A stretch of DNA of 64,000 nucleotides from Sphingomonas sanguinis NBRC 13937. Its GTDB lineage: Bacteria; Pseudomonadota; Alphaproteobacteria; Sphingomonadales; Sphingomonadaceae. The notes beneath the pieces are model-generated. The model ran no database searches, was not told where the DNA came from, and worked only from the letters and a program-made list of their open reading frames with translations. Of this stretch, positions 8,674 through 18,413 are shown in pieces. The translations under genes and the position numbers were made by a program. The first letter of the stretch is position 1. Each line of letters opens with the position of its first letter. The stretch covers positions 186,001-250,000 of the forward strand of contig NZ_BCTY01000002.1 of the NCBI RefSeq assembly GCF_001591005.1, read 5' to 3'.

Positions 8674-9930
8674 TTAGATCGCCTTCATGACCAGCGAGGC
8701 ATTGGTGCCGCCGAAGCCGAACGAATTGTTCAGCACCGCCTTCACTTCCCGCTTCTTGGCCGTGTGCGGCACCAGGTCGACGCCCTCGGTGCCCTCATCG
8801 GGGTTGTCGAGGTTCAGTGTCGGCGGAACGATCTGGTCTCGCAGCGCGAGGATGCAGAAGATGCTCTCAACCGCCCCGGCCCCGCCCAGCAAATGGCCGA
8901 TCGCCGACTTGGTGCTCGACATCGACGCACCCGACAGATCATCGCCGAACACGCGCTTGGCCGCAGCCAACTCGATCGTGTCGGCCATGGTCGAGGTGCC
9001 ATGGGCGTTGATATAATCGATGTCCGACGGCTCCATGCCTGCCTTGCGCAGCGCCATGCGCATCGCATTTTCGGCGCCCTTGCCCTCGGGATGCGGCGCG
9101 GTGACATGATAGGCGTCGCCGGACAGACCGTAACCGACGACCTCGGCATAGATCTTCGCGCCGCGTGCCTTGGCGTGTTCATACTCTTCCAGCACGACAA
9201 CGCCCGCGCCCTCGCCCATCACGAAGCCGTCGCGGCCCTTGTCATAAGGACGGCTCGCCTCGGTCGGACGGTCGTTCATGCTCATGTTGAGCGCGCGCGC
9301 CTGGGCGAAGCCCGCCACGCCGAGCGGATTGATCGTGCTTTCCGCACCGCCCGCCAGCATGATGTCGGCATCGTCGTCGCGGATCATCCGCGCCGCGTCA
9401 CCGATCGAGTGCGCGCCGGTCGAGCAGGCGGTGACGACCGCGTGGTTCGGGCCCATCAGGCCATATTTGATGCTGACCTGACCCGAGATCAGATTGATCA
9501 GGCGGCCATGGACGAAGTGCGGGCTGACCCGGCCGGGGCCACGCTCGTGCAGGTTGACCGATTCGATCTCGATGCCCGGCAGACCGCCGATGCCCGAGCC
9601 GATCGACACGCCCGCGCGCAGCTTCGTCGCCTCGTCCATCTCGGTCAGACCGGCATCTTCCAGCGCCTGTCCGGCGGCGTCGATGCCATAGACGATGAAC
9701 GGATCGACCTGGCGCTGGACCTTGTGGTCGACGCGCTTGTCGGGATCGAAGCCATATTCATGGTCCTTGGGCTTCACCTCACACGCGATGGTGCATTTCT
9801 GCCCCGTCGTATCGAAGCGGGTGATCGTCCCCGCGCCCGACTTGCCAGCAATCAGATTGGCCCAGGCGGTTTCGACGTCCGCGCCCAGTGGCGTGACAAG
9901 ACCCAGACCGGTGACGACGACGCGCCGCAT
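8674..9930 (-). CDS. fabF: Beta-ketoacyl-ACP synthase II
   Basis: Elongating condensing enzyme of type II fatty acid synthesis. The catalytic triad motifs are VVTACSTGAHS (Cys169), NAHGTSTMAD and KSAIGHLLGGAGAV. The start is placed at 9930 (MRRVVVTGLG, 418 aa) because a GGAGTGG site lies just upstream and the protein then begins like its family. It follows acpP across a hairpin. Confidence 0.97.
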   Translation of the reverse strand: MRRVVVTGLGLVTPLGADVETAWANLIAGKSGAGTITRFDTTGQKCTIACEVKPKDHEYGFDPDKRVDHKVQRQVDPFIVYGIDAAGQALEDAGLTEMDEATKLRAGVSIGSGIGGLPGIEIESVNLHERGPGRVSPHFVHGRLINLISGQVSIKYGLMGPNHAVVTACSTGAHSIGDAARMIRDDDADIMLAGGAESTINPLGVAGFAQARALNMSMNDRPTEASRPYDKGRDGFVMGEGAGVVVLEEYEHAKARGAKIYAEVVGYGLSGDAYHVTAPHPEGKGAENAMRMALRKAGMEPSDIDYINAHGTSTMADTIELAAAKRVFGDDLSGASMSSTKSAIGHLLGGAGAVESIFCILALRDQIVPPTLNLDNPDEGTEGVDLVPHTAKKREVKAVLNNSFGFGGTNASLVMKAI

Positions 9931-9944
9931 ATTCCACTCCATTC

Positions 9945-9991
9945 CCAAACGAAAACGGCTCCCCGCCCGCTATGTCGGGGTCGGGGAGCCG
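9945..9991 (-). terminator. Hairpin and T-rich tail between acpP and fabF
   Basis: On the minus strand, a 10-bp perfect stem (CGGCTCCCCG, 9956-9965, with CGGGGAGCCG, 9982-9991) is followed by TTTTCGTTT. This resembles an intrinsic terminator or attenuator that would make acpP more abundant than fabF. A second hairpin, CGGCCCGC/GCGGGCCG (10019-10041), sits nearer the acpP stop. Confidence 0.55.
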
Positions 9992-10052
9992 CTTGAATCC
10001 TGGCCTTGGCGGCCCGTTCGGCCCGCATCACCTGCGGGCCGAGGCCCCGGAA

Positions 10053-10289
10053 TTAGGCCTTGTTCTCGTCGATATAGGTGATCGCGTCCTTGACGGTCGT
10101 GATCTTCTCGGCGGCATCGTCCGGGATTTCGACACCGAACTCTTCCTCGAACGCCATGACGAGCTCGACGATGTCGAGGCTGTCGGCACCGAGGTCGTCG
10201 ATGAAGCTCGCGTCCTCGGTCACCTTGTCGGCTTCGACGCCGAGATGCTCGACGACGATCTTCTTCACGCGGTCGGCGGTCTCGCTCAT
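10053..10289 (-). CDS. acpP: Acyl carrier protein
   Basis: A 78-aa acidic carrier that holds acyl chains on a 4'-phosphopantetheine arm. The attachment Ser is in [10 protein letters not shown] (S37). The start at 10289 ([10 protein letters not shown]) gives the standard length; the longer frame upstream is not conserved-looking. It lies between fabG and fabF, as in most proteobacteria. Confidence 0.97.
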   Translation of the reverse strand: MSETADRVKKIVVEHLGVEADKVTEDASFIDDLGADSLDIVELVMAFEEEFGVEIPDDAAEKITTVKDAITYIDENKA

Positions 10290-10432
10290 GGTAATCCCTT
10301 CTCGTAATTCATCGGGGGTTGATACTTCCTGAACGCACGTAGAACGCGCGTCCAAGTCTGGCAAGCCCGTCCAGCGACGGACTTACCGACAGATCGGATC
10401 ATTCGTGCGAATTAAGCCCTTTACAGGCCCGG

Positions 10433-11173
10433 TTACAGCATCGCCATGCCGCCATTGACGTGCAGCGTCTGGCCGGTGACATAGCCCGCTTCCTTCGAGG
10501 CCAGATAGACGACGGCGGCACCGATATCCTCGCCCTTGCCCAGGTCGCCCGCCGGGATTTTGCCCAGCAGCGCGGCCTTCTGCGCCTCGGGCAGAACGTC
10601 GGTCATCGCCGAGCGCATGAAGCCGGGCGCGACGCAGTTGACCGTGACGTTGCGGCTGGCGAGCTCCTGCGCCACCGCCTTCGACATGCCGACGATGCCC
10701 GCCTTGGACGCGGCATAGTTCGCCTGGCCGGGATTGCCGGTCGCGCCGACGATCGAGGTGATCGAGATGATCCGGCCGAAGCGCGCCTTCATCATCGGCT
10801 TGGCGGCGGCACGGATCAGGCGAAAGGTCGCCTCGAGGTTCACGCTGATGACCTGATCCCACTCCTCATCCTTCATCCGCATGGTCAGGTTGTCGCGCGT
10901 AACACCGGCATTGTTGACCAAGATGTCGAGCTTGCCGCCCAGCGCCTCGACCGCCTGCGGGATCAGCGCATCGACGGCGGCGGGGTCGGATAGGTTGCAC
11001 GGCACCGCGACATGATCGCCGCCCAGCTCGGCGCGAAATGCCTCCAGCTTGTCGATATTGGAGCCGGACAGCGCCAGCTTCGCCCCCTGCGCCGCCAACG
11101 CCTTGGCCACCGCCGAGCCGAGGCCACCGGACGCGCCGGTCACGAGGGCGGTCATTCCAGTCAGGTCGAACAT
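10433..11173 (-). CDS. fabG: 3-oxoacyl-ACP reductase
   Basis: NADPH-dependent short-chain dehydrogenase that reduces 3-oxoacyl-ACP. It is 246 aa, with the cofactor motif TGASGGLG near residue 14, NNAGVTRDN near 87 and the catalytic YAASKAG. AGGGAG lies about 9 nt before the ATG. The GxxExxY mini-element separates it from fabD, so its upstream contact in the operon has been altered. Confidence 0.97.
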   Translation of the reverse strand: MFDLTGMTALVTGASGGLGSAVAKALAAQGAKLALSGSNIDKLEAFRAELGGDHVAVPCNLSDPAAVDALIPQAVEALGGKLDILVNNAGVTRDNLTMRMKDEEWDQVISVNLEATFRLIRAAAKPMMKARFGRIISITSIVGATGNPGQANYAASKAGIVGMSKAVAQELASRNVTVNCVAPGFMRSAMTDVLPEAQKAALLGKIPAGDLGKGEDIGAAVVYLASKEAGYVTGQTLHVNGGMAML

Positions 11174-11185
11174 TTGAGAAACTCC

Positions 11186-11608
11186 CTAGAATTTTTGTTC
11201 GCGCAGAGGCGCGGAGGACGCAGAGGGGTTATGGTTGTTGACGAGGCGACGTATGCCCTCGCGCAGCGTCTCCCCTCCGAAGTTGATCAGCAGCCCAACG
11301 GGCTGACCAGTAAGACGCAGATACGTCAGAAGTTGTTTGGCGTGAACCGGGGCCAAGCGTTCCACCGATTTGATTTCGACCACAAGACGCTCGTCGACCA
11401 GAAGGTCGATCTTAAAGGCTCCTTCAATACGCACATCTTCAAAGTCGATGTCTATGCTGCGCTGACGCGCGACGGAGTAGCCCATGGCCGCCAATCTGGC
11501 GGCCAGGACAATCTCATAGACGCTTTCGAGTAGGCCGGGACCGAGCTCATGATGCAATCGCAATGCGACATCGATCACATCCCCACTCACGAGATCGATA
11601 TCCCGCAT
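11186..11608 (-). CDS. GxxExxY family protein
   Basis: A 140-aa protein of the GxxExxY family; function is not established. The naming motif is GPGLLESVY near residue 24, and a nuclease-like FKIDLLVDERLVVEIKS segment (D...E-x-K) suggests a PD-(D/E)XK-like fold. The start is ATG 11608; a TTG lies three codons upstream. The C-terminal PSASSAPLRE is encoded inside the left inverted repeat. It is co-directional with the fab operon and probably co-transcribed. Confidence 0.85.
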   Translation of the reverse strand: MRDIDLVSGDVIDVALRLHHELGPGLLESVYEIVLAARLAAMGYSVARQRSIDIDFEDVRIEGAFKIDLLVDERLVVEIKSVERLAPVHAKQLLTYLRLTGQPVGLLINFGGETLREGIRRLVNNHNPSASSAPLREQKF

Positions 11609-11649
11609 GGCCCCCAATACCCCTCTGCGTCCTCCGCGCCTCTGCGCGC
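11200..11649. mobile_element. Putative GxxExxY mini-element bounded by perfect 30-bp inverted repeats
   Basis: The inverted repeats occupy about 11200-11229 and 11619-11648 and match perfectly over 30 bp (core CAGAGGCGCGGAGGACGCAG). They enclose one GxxExxY gene and sit between fabD and fabG, starting only 5 nt past the fabD stop. The repeat upstream of the gene supplies a purine-rich ribosome-site-like sequence; the downstream repeat encodes the protein's C-terminus. No transposase and no obvious target duplication are seen, so mobility is inferred from structure and position. Confidence 0.6.
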
Positions 11650-11653
11650 AAAA

Positions 11654-12613
11654 TCAGAGCTTGGCGAGAAGCCCCTCGATATCGTCCATCGTCACGACGC
11701 TGACCGCATCGACGTCGGGGGCTATGCGCTTGACCATCGGACCCAGCACCTTACCACCGAACTCGACGCACTGCGTCACGCCCGCGTCCTCCATCGCCAG
11801 CACCGATTCGCGCCAGCGGACCATGCCGGTCACCTGCGCGACCAGAAGCGCGCGGATCGCGCCCGGGTCGGCAACCGGCGCAGCCTCGACATTGGCATAG
11901 ACCGGCACCAGCGGCGCGCGGATCGTCGCCTTAGCCAGCGCGGCGTCCATCGCATCGGCGGCGGGCTGCATCAGCGGGCAGTGGAACGGCGCCGACACAG
12001 GCAGCAGGACCGCGCGCTTCGCGCCCAGGTCCTTGGCCAGCGCCACCGCCTTCTCGATCGCCGCGCGGTGGCCGGAGATCACGACCTGGCTCGGGTCATT
12101 GTCATTGGCGACCGTGCAGACCAGTTCCTCACCGCCCTCCGCCAGGATCGCATCGACCGCCGCACCCGCGATCGTCTTCGCCTTTTCCAGGTCCGCACCG
12201 AGCAAGGCGGCCATCGCCCCCTCGCCCACCGGCACCGCCGCCTGCATCGCCCGGCCGCGCAGCTTCAGCAGGCGCGCCGTCGTCGGCAGGTCGATCGCAT
12301 CGGCCGCACACAGCGCGGTATACTCGCCCAGCGAGTGGCCCGCGACGAAATCCGCCTTTTCCGACAGACGGACGCCGCCTTCCTTCTCCAGCACGCGCAG
12401 GGTCGCGATGGCATTAGCCATGATCGCGGGTTGCGCATTCTCGGTCAGGGTCAGTTCGTCGGCGGGTCCCTCGACCATCAGGCGATAGAGATGCTGGCCC
12501 AGCGCCTCGTCGACCTCCTGGAATACCTCGCGGGCGACGGGGCTCGCCTCGGCCAGCGCCTTGCCCATGCCGACGGCCTGGCTGCCCTGGCCCGGAAAGA
12601 TGAATGCACGCAT
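11654..12613 (-). CDS. fabD: Malonyl-CoA:ACP transacylase
   Basis: Loads malonate onto ACP. It is 319 aa from the ATG at 12613 (MRAFIFPGQGSQ), with the nucleophile in GHSLGEYTAL (S94) and QPAIMANA near 61. The upstream in-frame extension is rejected because FabD proteins start at this FxFPGQG motif. It is first in the minus-strand fab cluster. Confidence 0.96.
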   Translation of the reverse strand: MRAFIFPGQGSQAVGMGKALAEASPVAREVFQEVDEALGQHLYRLMVEGPADELTLTENAQPAIMANAIATLRVLEKEGGVRLSEKADFVAGHSLGEYTALCAADAIDLPTTARLLKLRGRAMQAAVPVGEGAMAALLGADLEKAKTIAGAAVDAILAEGGEELVCTVANDNDPSQVVISGHRAAIEKAVALAKDLGAKRAVLLPVSAPFHCPLMQPAADAMDAALAKATIRAPLVPVYANVEAAPVADPGAIRALLVAQVTGMVRWRESVLAMEDAGVTQCVEFGGKVLGPMVKRIAPDVDAVSVVTMDDIEGLLAKL

Positions 12614-12869
12614 GTCGGTTCTGCCATCAAACAGTAATAGGATGGCCCGCGCGGTAGAAAGGTCGCCCGCCGCTGGCAAGTCCGGGGCCCTTCCCCGCTT
12701 GCCTTTTGGCCGCAATCCGCTATGAGGCAGCGCACCATTGGGCGGGAAGCACCTGCTTCACCCGCCCTCATGCCATTTTTGGCGTGAAGGTATTGAAGTA
12801 TGGAAGACAGCCGGAGGGGCGTCCCACATGGGGTGGGCGTCAGCGATCGGCCAACATAAGGTAAGCTGC
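12614..12869 (+). promoter_or_regulatory. Divergent fabD/rpsF intergenic region with rpsF leader hairpin
   Basis: This 256-nt gap must hold promoters for both directions. Near its 3' side a hairpin, CCCAC (12823-12827) with GTGGG (12833-12837), is preceded by CCGGAGG (12811). Bacterial rpsF leaders often carry an S6:S18-binding hairpin with a CCG element, so this is a candidate autoregulatory leader. The match is weak and was judged by eye only. Confidence 0.25.
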
Positions 12870-13280
12870 ATGGCTCTTTACGAGCACGTGTTCCTTGCGC
12901 GCCAGGATCTGGCACAGGCGCAGGTGGACGCGCTGGCGGAAGCCGCCACGAAGATCGTCGAGGACAATCAGGGCAAGGTCGTGAAGACCGAGACCTGGGG
13001 CTTGCGTTCGCTGGCGTACAAGATCGCCAAGAACCGCAAGGCGCATTACGTCATGCTCGAAATCGACGCCCCCGCCGGTGTCGTCGCCGAGCTGGAGCGC
13101 CAGACCCAGATCAACGAAGACGTGATCCGCTACATGACCGTCAAGGTTGACGGCCATGAAGAAGGTCCGTCGGTGATGATGCGCAAGCAGGAGCGCGACC
13201 GCGAGCGTCGTGCCGATCGTGGCGAACGCCCCGACCGCGCTGACCGCCCCCGTCGTGATCGTGAAGAGGAAGCCGCATAA
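12870..13280 (+). CDS. rpsF: 30S ribosomal protein S6
   Basis: A 136-aa small-subunit protein that pairs with S18. The start at 12870 ([13 protein letters not shown]) matches the family N-terminus. The C-terminal tail after residue 105 is strongly Arg/Glu/Asp rich, as in other alphaproteobacteria. Its TAA overlaps the rpsR start by one base (TAATG). Confidence 0.97.
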   Translation: MALYEHVFLARQDLAQAQVDALAEAATKIVEDNQGKVVKTETWGLRSLAYKIAKNRKAHYVMLEIDAPAGVVAELERQTQINEDVIRYMTVKVDGHEEGPSVMMRKQERDRERRADRGERPDRADRPRRDREEEAA

Positions 13281-13504
13281 TGGCCCGCCCGTTTTTCCGT
13301 CGCCGCAAGAGCTGCCCCTTCTCCGCGAAGAACGCGCCCCGGATCGACTATAAGGACGTCCGTCTGCTCCAGGGCTTCGTGTCCGAGCGCGGCAAGATCG
13401 TGCCGTCGCGCATCACCAGCGTGTCGGCCAAGAAGCAGCGCGAGCTCGCCCAGGCGATCAAGCGCGCGCGTCATCTGGGCCTCCTGCCCTACGTCGTGAA
13501 GTAA
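13280..13504 (+). CDS. rpsR: 30S ribosomal protein S18
   Basis: A 74-aa S6 partner. The [30 protein letters not shown] and [12 protein letters not shown] segments are characteristic. It overlaps rpsF by one nucleotide, consistent with coupled production of the S6:S18 pair. Confidence 0.98.
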   Translation: MARPFFRRRKSCPFSAKNAPRIDYKDVRLLQGFVSERGKIVPSRITSVSAKKQRELAQAIKRARHLGLLPYVVK

Positions 13505-13516
13505 GGGGTCTTACAG

Positions 13517-14113
13517 ATGAACGTTATTCTGCTTGAGCGCGTCGAGAAGCTCGGCGCCATTGGCGACGTGGTCACGGTGAAGGACGGCTATGCCCGTAAC
13601 TTCCTGCTGCCGCGCAAGAAGGCGCTGCGCGCCAACGAAGCCAACAAGAAGGTGTTCGAGGCCAACCGCGCCCGCATCGAAGCCGAGAACGCGAACCGTC
13701 GCGCCGAGGCCGAGGTCGAGTCGAAGACCTTCGAGAACGCCACCGTCACCCTGATCCGTCAGGCGTCGAACGTCGGCCAGCTGTACGGCTCGGTCGCGGT
13801 GCGTGACCTGGTCGAGGCGCTGGTCGCCGACGGCCACAAGGTGAACAAGAGCCAGATCGTGCTCGACCGTCCGATCAAGGCGATCGGCCTGTACGACGTG
13901 CGTGTCGCGCTTCACCCGGAAGTGGCCGTGACCGTCAAGGTCAACGTCGCCCGCTCGCCGGAAGAAGCCGAGATGCAGGCACAGGGCGTCGACGTCATGG
14001 CCTCGATGTTCGAGCGTGACGAAGCCGGCTTCACCGAGGATTACGATCCCAACGCAGAGCCCGGCGCCACCGCCGAGGTTCAGCCGGAGCAGGAAGAAGA
14101 AGCGCAGGGTTAA
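13517..14113 (+). CDS. rplI: 50S ribosomal protein L9
   Basis: A 198-aa large-subunit protein with the N-terminal signature VILLERVEKLGAIGDVVTVK and DGYARNFLLPRKKA. Compared with about 150 aa in E. coli, it has an acidic, Glu-rich C-terminal extension that is usual in alphaproteobacteria. It is last in rpsF-rpsR-rplI and is followed by a strong terminator. Confidence 0.98.
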   Translation: MNVILLERVEKLGAIGDVVTVKDGYARNFLLPRKKALRANEANKKVFEANRARIEAENANRRAEAEVESKTFENATVTLIRQASNVGQLYGSVAVRDLVEALVADGHKVNKSQIVLDRPIKAIGLYDVRVALHPEVAVTVKVNVARSPEEAEMQAQGVDVMASMFERDEAGFTEDYDPNAEPGATAEVQPEQEEEAQG

Positions 14114-14147
14114 GCCCAAGCGCTTCGGCCTTCCGCCGAAACAAGAA

Positions 14148-14180
14148 GGGCCGCCCGGCATGTCCGGGCGGCCCTTTTTT
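14148..14180 (+). terminator. Intrinsic terminator of the rplI operon
   Basis: A perfect 11-bp GC stem (GGGCCGCCCGG / CCGGGCGGCCC) with a 5-nt loop, followed by six T residues. It begins 34 nt past the rplI stop. Confidence 0.93.
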
Positions 14181-14497
14181 GCGTCTTGGAAAACGGAAAA
14201 GAAAAGCGCGCATTCATCAGCGCACGAGAATCTTCAGGGGCAAGTGACGCAGGCGCCGACGACCGCCGCCAGGGGGATCAGGGCGAAGAAGAGCGGCATG
14301 ATATGTTTCATGATCAAAACTGCCAAAGCCTATCAATGGCCATTTAATACACGGCCAAGTGCAAAAGTTTCGTTACGATGAACGCACGAACGCGAAATTT
14401 TTCAACTCATCGCTCTATGGGCTCGGTTCACCGGCAAAACAAGGGCTGCTTAGCCTGGATCAAGCGCTTTCTTGTGCAGTGCGGCATCCATCGTCGG
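14181..14497. other. Gene-poor gap after rplI
   Basis: This lower-GC stretch of about 317 nt holds no convincing gene apart from the tiny candidate ORF at 14234-14311. Overlapping frames on both strands lack family resemblance. It marks one edge of an accessory patch between rplI and mutL. Confidence 0.5.
14234..14311 (-). CDS. Candidate 25-aa hydrophobic peptide
   Basis: Begins MKHIMPLFFALIPLAAVVGA and ends CVTCP. It reads as a single membrane segment or a lipoprotein-like signal (VGAC). No clear ribosome site precedes it, so it could be chance. Confidence 0.25.
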   Translation of the reverse strand: MKHIMPLFFALIPLAAVVGACVTCP

Positions 14498-14839
14498 TTA
14501 GGACAAGAGTTCGCAAGCCGCTGCGTCGAACACGAAACTCGCACTTTTTCGCAGCAGGTGCGGCGTGTGACGCCGCCACCACGCCGCAGCATCTGGCCGA
14601 TGACCTTCAAGACAGTCCACGGCGATCCGCGCATTTACGACAAAGCCATCCACATTGACGGTTCGTCCCCGCAGCAGGGCCCAAATTTGCGGCAAGACGC
14701 CACGAGGTCCGGTCAGTACACCGAAGCCTCGCACCATTCGACGGCTTGGAATAAGAAGCGGTATCGACACGCCGATCCAGGCATCCCTGACCCATTCGGG
14801 TGCTTCGCCATTCGGGCGCCTGACAATCATGATCCGCAT
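14498..14839 (-). CDS. Conserved-looking hypothetical protein
   Basis: A 113-aa protein with a distinctive N-terminus (VRRPNGEAPEWVRDAWIGVS), a pattern I associate with small uncharacterised bacterial proteins, followed by RGFGVLTGPRGV. I cannot assign a function. The start at 14839 has GGAGG 13 nt upstream; 14869 is an alternative. It lies 45 nt after the HTH gene on the same strand, so the two may share a transcript with mutL. An opposite-strand ORF (14378-14917) has no protein-like features. Confidence 0.5.
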   Translation of the reverse strand: MRIMIVRRPNGEAPEWVRDAWIGVSIPLLIPSRRMVRGFGVLTGPRGVLPQIWALLRGRTVNVDGFVVNARIAVDCLEGHRPDAAAWWRRHTPHLLRKSASFVFDAAACELLS

Positions 14840-14884
14840 AACGAGATCGTGTCCTCCGACCGGCCTCACCGCAAGCTACGACGA

Positions 14885-15430
14885 CTAATGGAAAGACCGG
14901 TTGCCTCGCACAAATGACAGCCAACCTTTCATTCGTTCGCCGATCGACGCTCTCGCATTTCGCACGATCAAACGATGCACGTGGCGCCGACTAATCCCCA
15001 GCAGATGAGCCATCTCATCCTCGCTAATATCATGGCGCTCGCGGCGAAGGTCGTCCACCGGACAGAGAAGCGACCAAGCCATGGGGTCGAGAAATTGCCC
15101 GGGATGTGAAAGCGTCTGAGCGATGGTCAGGACCGACTCATAGGTGCTGAACGTATCCGGCCATTTCCCAGCATAGAGAACCGCATCCGCGCGCTCCTGC
15201 GATATCTTGACCAGAAGATGCTCATCGTAAATCCGCTCTTCTTGCGCCACCAGCCAATTCTGCTGGCATGACCCACACTGGCATAGATAGAGCCACCATC
15301 GTGGCTCGCCCGCGTTTCGCAAAACCTTCACTGTTTCAAGGAACTGCTCGTCGCCCCCGCGATGATCACCCATCGGAATATGGGCGAGGTCGGGTAACGA
15401 TGGGCAAAGACAGTCGGACACGATCGTCAC
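14885..15430 (-). CDS. Hypothetical protein with C-terminal helix-turn-helix, coupled to mutL
   Basis: A 181-aa protein of unknown role. The start is taken as GTG 15430, which overlaps the mutL stop as GTGA, the usual coupling arrangement. A longer frame extends into mutL and is rejected. The N-terminal half has cysteine pairs (CLC near residue 4, CQCGSC near 54) that could bind metal. The C-terminus has EMAHLLGISRRHVHRLI, a helix-turn-helix. Possibly a regulator. It is less GC-rich than its neighbours, suggesting acquisition. Confidence 0.6.
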   Translation of the reverse strand: MTIVSDCLCPSLPDLAHIPMGDHRGGDEQFLETVKVLRNAGEPRWWLYLCQCGSCQQNWLVAQEERIYDEHLLVKISQERADAVLYAGKWPDTFSTYESVLTIAQTLSHPGQFLDPMAWSLLCPVDDLRRERHDISEDEMAHLLGISRRHVHRLIVRNARASIGERMKGWLSFVRGNRSFH

Positions 15431-17214
15431 TTCCGCCCGAACAGCTTCTCGATATCGCCATGCTGCAACTTCATCCAGGTCGGGCGGCCATGGTTGCACT
15501 GGCCGGAGTGCGGCGTGACCTCCATTTCCCGCAGCAGCGCATTCATCTCGGCGACCGACAGGATACGGCCGGCGCGGACCGAGCCGTGGCACGCCATGGT
15601 CGCCGCGACATGGTCCAGCCGCTCGCGCAACGACAGCGCCTGGTCGAACGCCGCGAGTTCATCGGCCAGGTCGCTGACCAGTCCCTTGGGATCGCTCTGT
15701 CCCAGCAGCGCGGGCGTCGAGCGGACCAGCATTGCGGTCGGGCCGAAGCGTTCGAGGTCGAGGCCGAACTCGGCCAGTTCCTCGGCGCGCGCTTCCAGCC
15801 GGTCGCAGGCGGGCTCGTCCAGCTCGACCACTTCGGGGATCAGCATCGCCTGCGACGCCACCCGCCCGCCGGTCAGTGCGGCACGCATCCGCTCCAGCAC
15901 CAGCCGTTCGTGCGCGGCGTGCTGGTCGACCAGGACCAGCCCGTCCTCGGCCTCGGCGACGATATAGGTCTTGGCGACCTGTCCGCGTGCCACGCCCATC
16001 GGATATTGGCGCACCTCCGGCGGGGGCGCGAAGGCAGCCTCGGCGCGGGCGAGCGGCGGGGGAGCGGCAAAGCCGGGTCGCGGCGCGAACAGCGATTGGC
16101 GCTCCATCACCCGCGCCTCCGGGGCGGCATGGCTCCAGTCTTCCGCCACAGGGGCCGTCGCCGCGGGTGCGGCGACGCTCTCGCTCTGCCACATCGCCAG
16201 CGCCGAGTCGGGCGCGCGCTGGACGCTGCGATGCCCAGCTTCGTCCAGGGCGCGACGCAGACCGGACACGATCATGCCCCGGATCAGCGCGGGGTCGCGG
16301 AAGCGGACTTCGGTCTTGGCCGGGTGGACGTTCACATCGACTTCCGACGGCGGCATGTCGAGGAACAGCGCGACGACCGCATGGCGATCGCGTGGCAACA
16401 TCTCGGCATAAGCCCCTCGAATCGCGCCCATCAGCAGGCGGTCGCGTACCGGGCGTCCGTTGACGAACAGATATTGATGGTCGGCGATCCCTCGGTTGAA
16501 GGTCGGCAAGCCCGCGACCCCGCCCAGCGAGATCGTGTCGCGCACCCAGTCGATCGCGACCGAGTTTTCCGCCAGCGCCCGGTCGGTCAGGCCCGCGACT
16601 CGACCCGGCCGCTCCTCGCCGCCCGGCACGGTCAGGACACGCCGCCCATCATGTTCCAGCGTGAAGGCGATATCGGGCCGCGCCATCGCCAGCCGACGGA
16701 TCGTATCGAGACACGCGGCATATTCCGAGCGGGGCGAGCGCAGGAATTTGCGCCGGGCGGGGACCCGCGCGAACAGGTCCTCGACCACGATCCGGGTGCC
16801 CGGCGGCACGGCGGCGGGGCCGTCGCGCAGCACCTCGCCATTGTCGACCACCCGGCCCCAGCCGTCGCGGCCCGCCGGGCGACTCTCGATCGTGACCCGC
16901 GCCACGCTGGCGATGGAGGGCAAGGCTTCGCCCCGAAATCCGAGGGTTGCGACCGATTCGATCGCCTCGTCGGGCAGCTTGGAGGTGCAATGCCGCTCCA
17001 GCGCCAGCGCCATGTCCTCGGCCGACATACCGCATCCGTCGTCGGCTACCTCGATCCGGCCGATGCCACCCTGCCCGATCGCCACCGCGATCCGGGTCGC
17101 GCCCGCATCGATGGAATTTTCGACCAGTTCCTTCAACGCACTGGCGGGCCTTTCCACCACTTCACCGGCCGCGATACGATTGACGAGATGGGGAGGCAGA
17201 CGCCGTATTGACAT
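15427..17214 (-). CDS. mutL: DNA mismatch repair protein MutL
   Basis: GHKL ATPase that links MutS to strand removal; 595 aa. N-terminal motifs are AAGEVVERPASALKEL, NSIDAGAT and DDGCGM (ATP site). The C-terminal domain has DQHAAHERLVLE, matching the DQHAx2Ex4E endonuclease signature, plus ACHGSVRAG and CNHGRP. It is therefore predicted to be a nicking MutL, as expected in bacteria lacking MutH. It is divergent from mreB. Confidence 0.97.
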   Translation of the reverse strand: MSIRRLPPHLVNRIAAGEVVERPASALKELVENSIDAGATRIAVAIGQGGIGRIEVADDGCGMSAEDMALALERHCTSKLPDEAIESVATLGFRGEALPSIASVARVTIESRPAGRDGWGRVVDNGEVLRDGPAAVPPGTRIVVEDLFARVPARRKFLRSPRSEYAACLDTIRRLAMARPDIAFTLEHDGRRVLTVPGGEERPGRVAGLTDRALAENSVAIDWVRDTISLGGVAGLPTFNRGIADHQYLFVNGRPVRDRLLMGAIRGAYAEMLPRDRHAVVALFLDMPPSEVDVNVHPAKTEVRFRDPALIRGMIVSGLRRALDEAGHRSVQRAPDSALAMWQSESVAAPAATAPVAEDWSHAAPEARVMERQSLFAPRPGFAAPPPLARAEAAFAPPPEVRQYPMGVARGQVAKTYIVAEAEDGLVLVDQHAAHERLVLERMRAALTGGRVASQAMLIPEVVELDEPACDRLEARAEELAEFGLDLERFGPTAMLVRSTPALLGQSDPKGLVSDLADELAAFDQALSLRERLDHVAATMACHGSVRAGRILSVAEMNALLREMEVTPHSGQCNHGRPTWMKLQHGDIEKLFGRK

Positions 17215-17228
17215 GCGGCAAGCCCTAG

Positions 17229-18389
<1,161 letters not shown>

Positions 18390-18413
18390 CCTCCAGCATA
18401 AGGGGACCGGCGC

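Noticed and set aside
14378..14917. 179-aa plus-strand ORF in the accessory patch
   Set aside because: Low-complexity His/Arg content without family resemblance; the opposite strand encodes better protein-like sequence.
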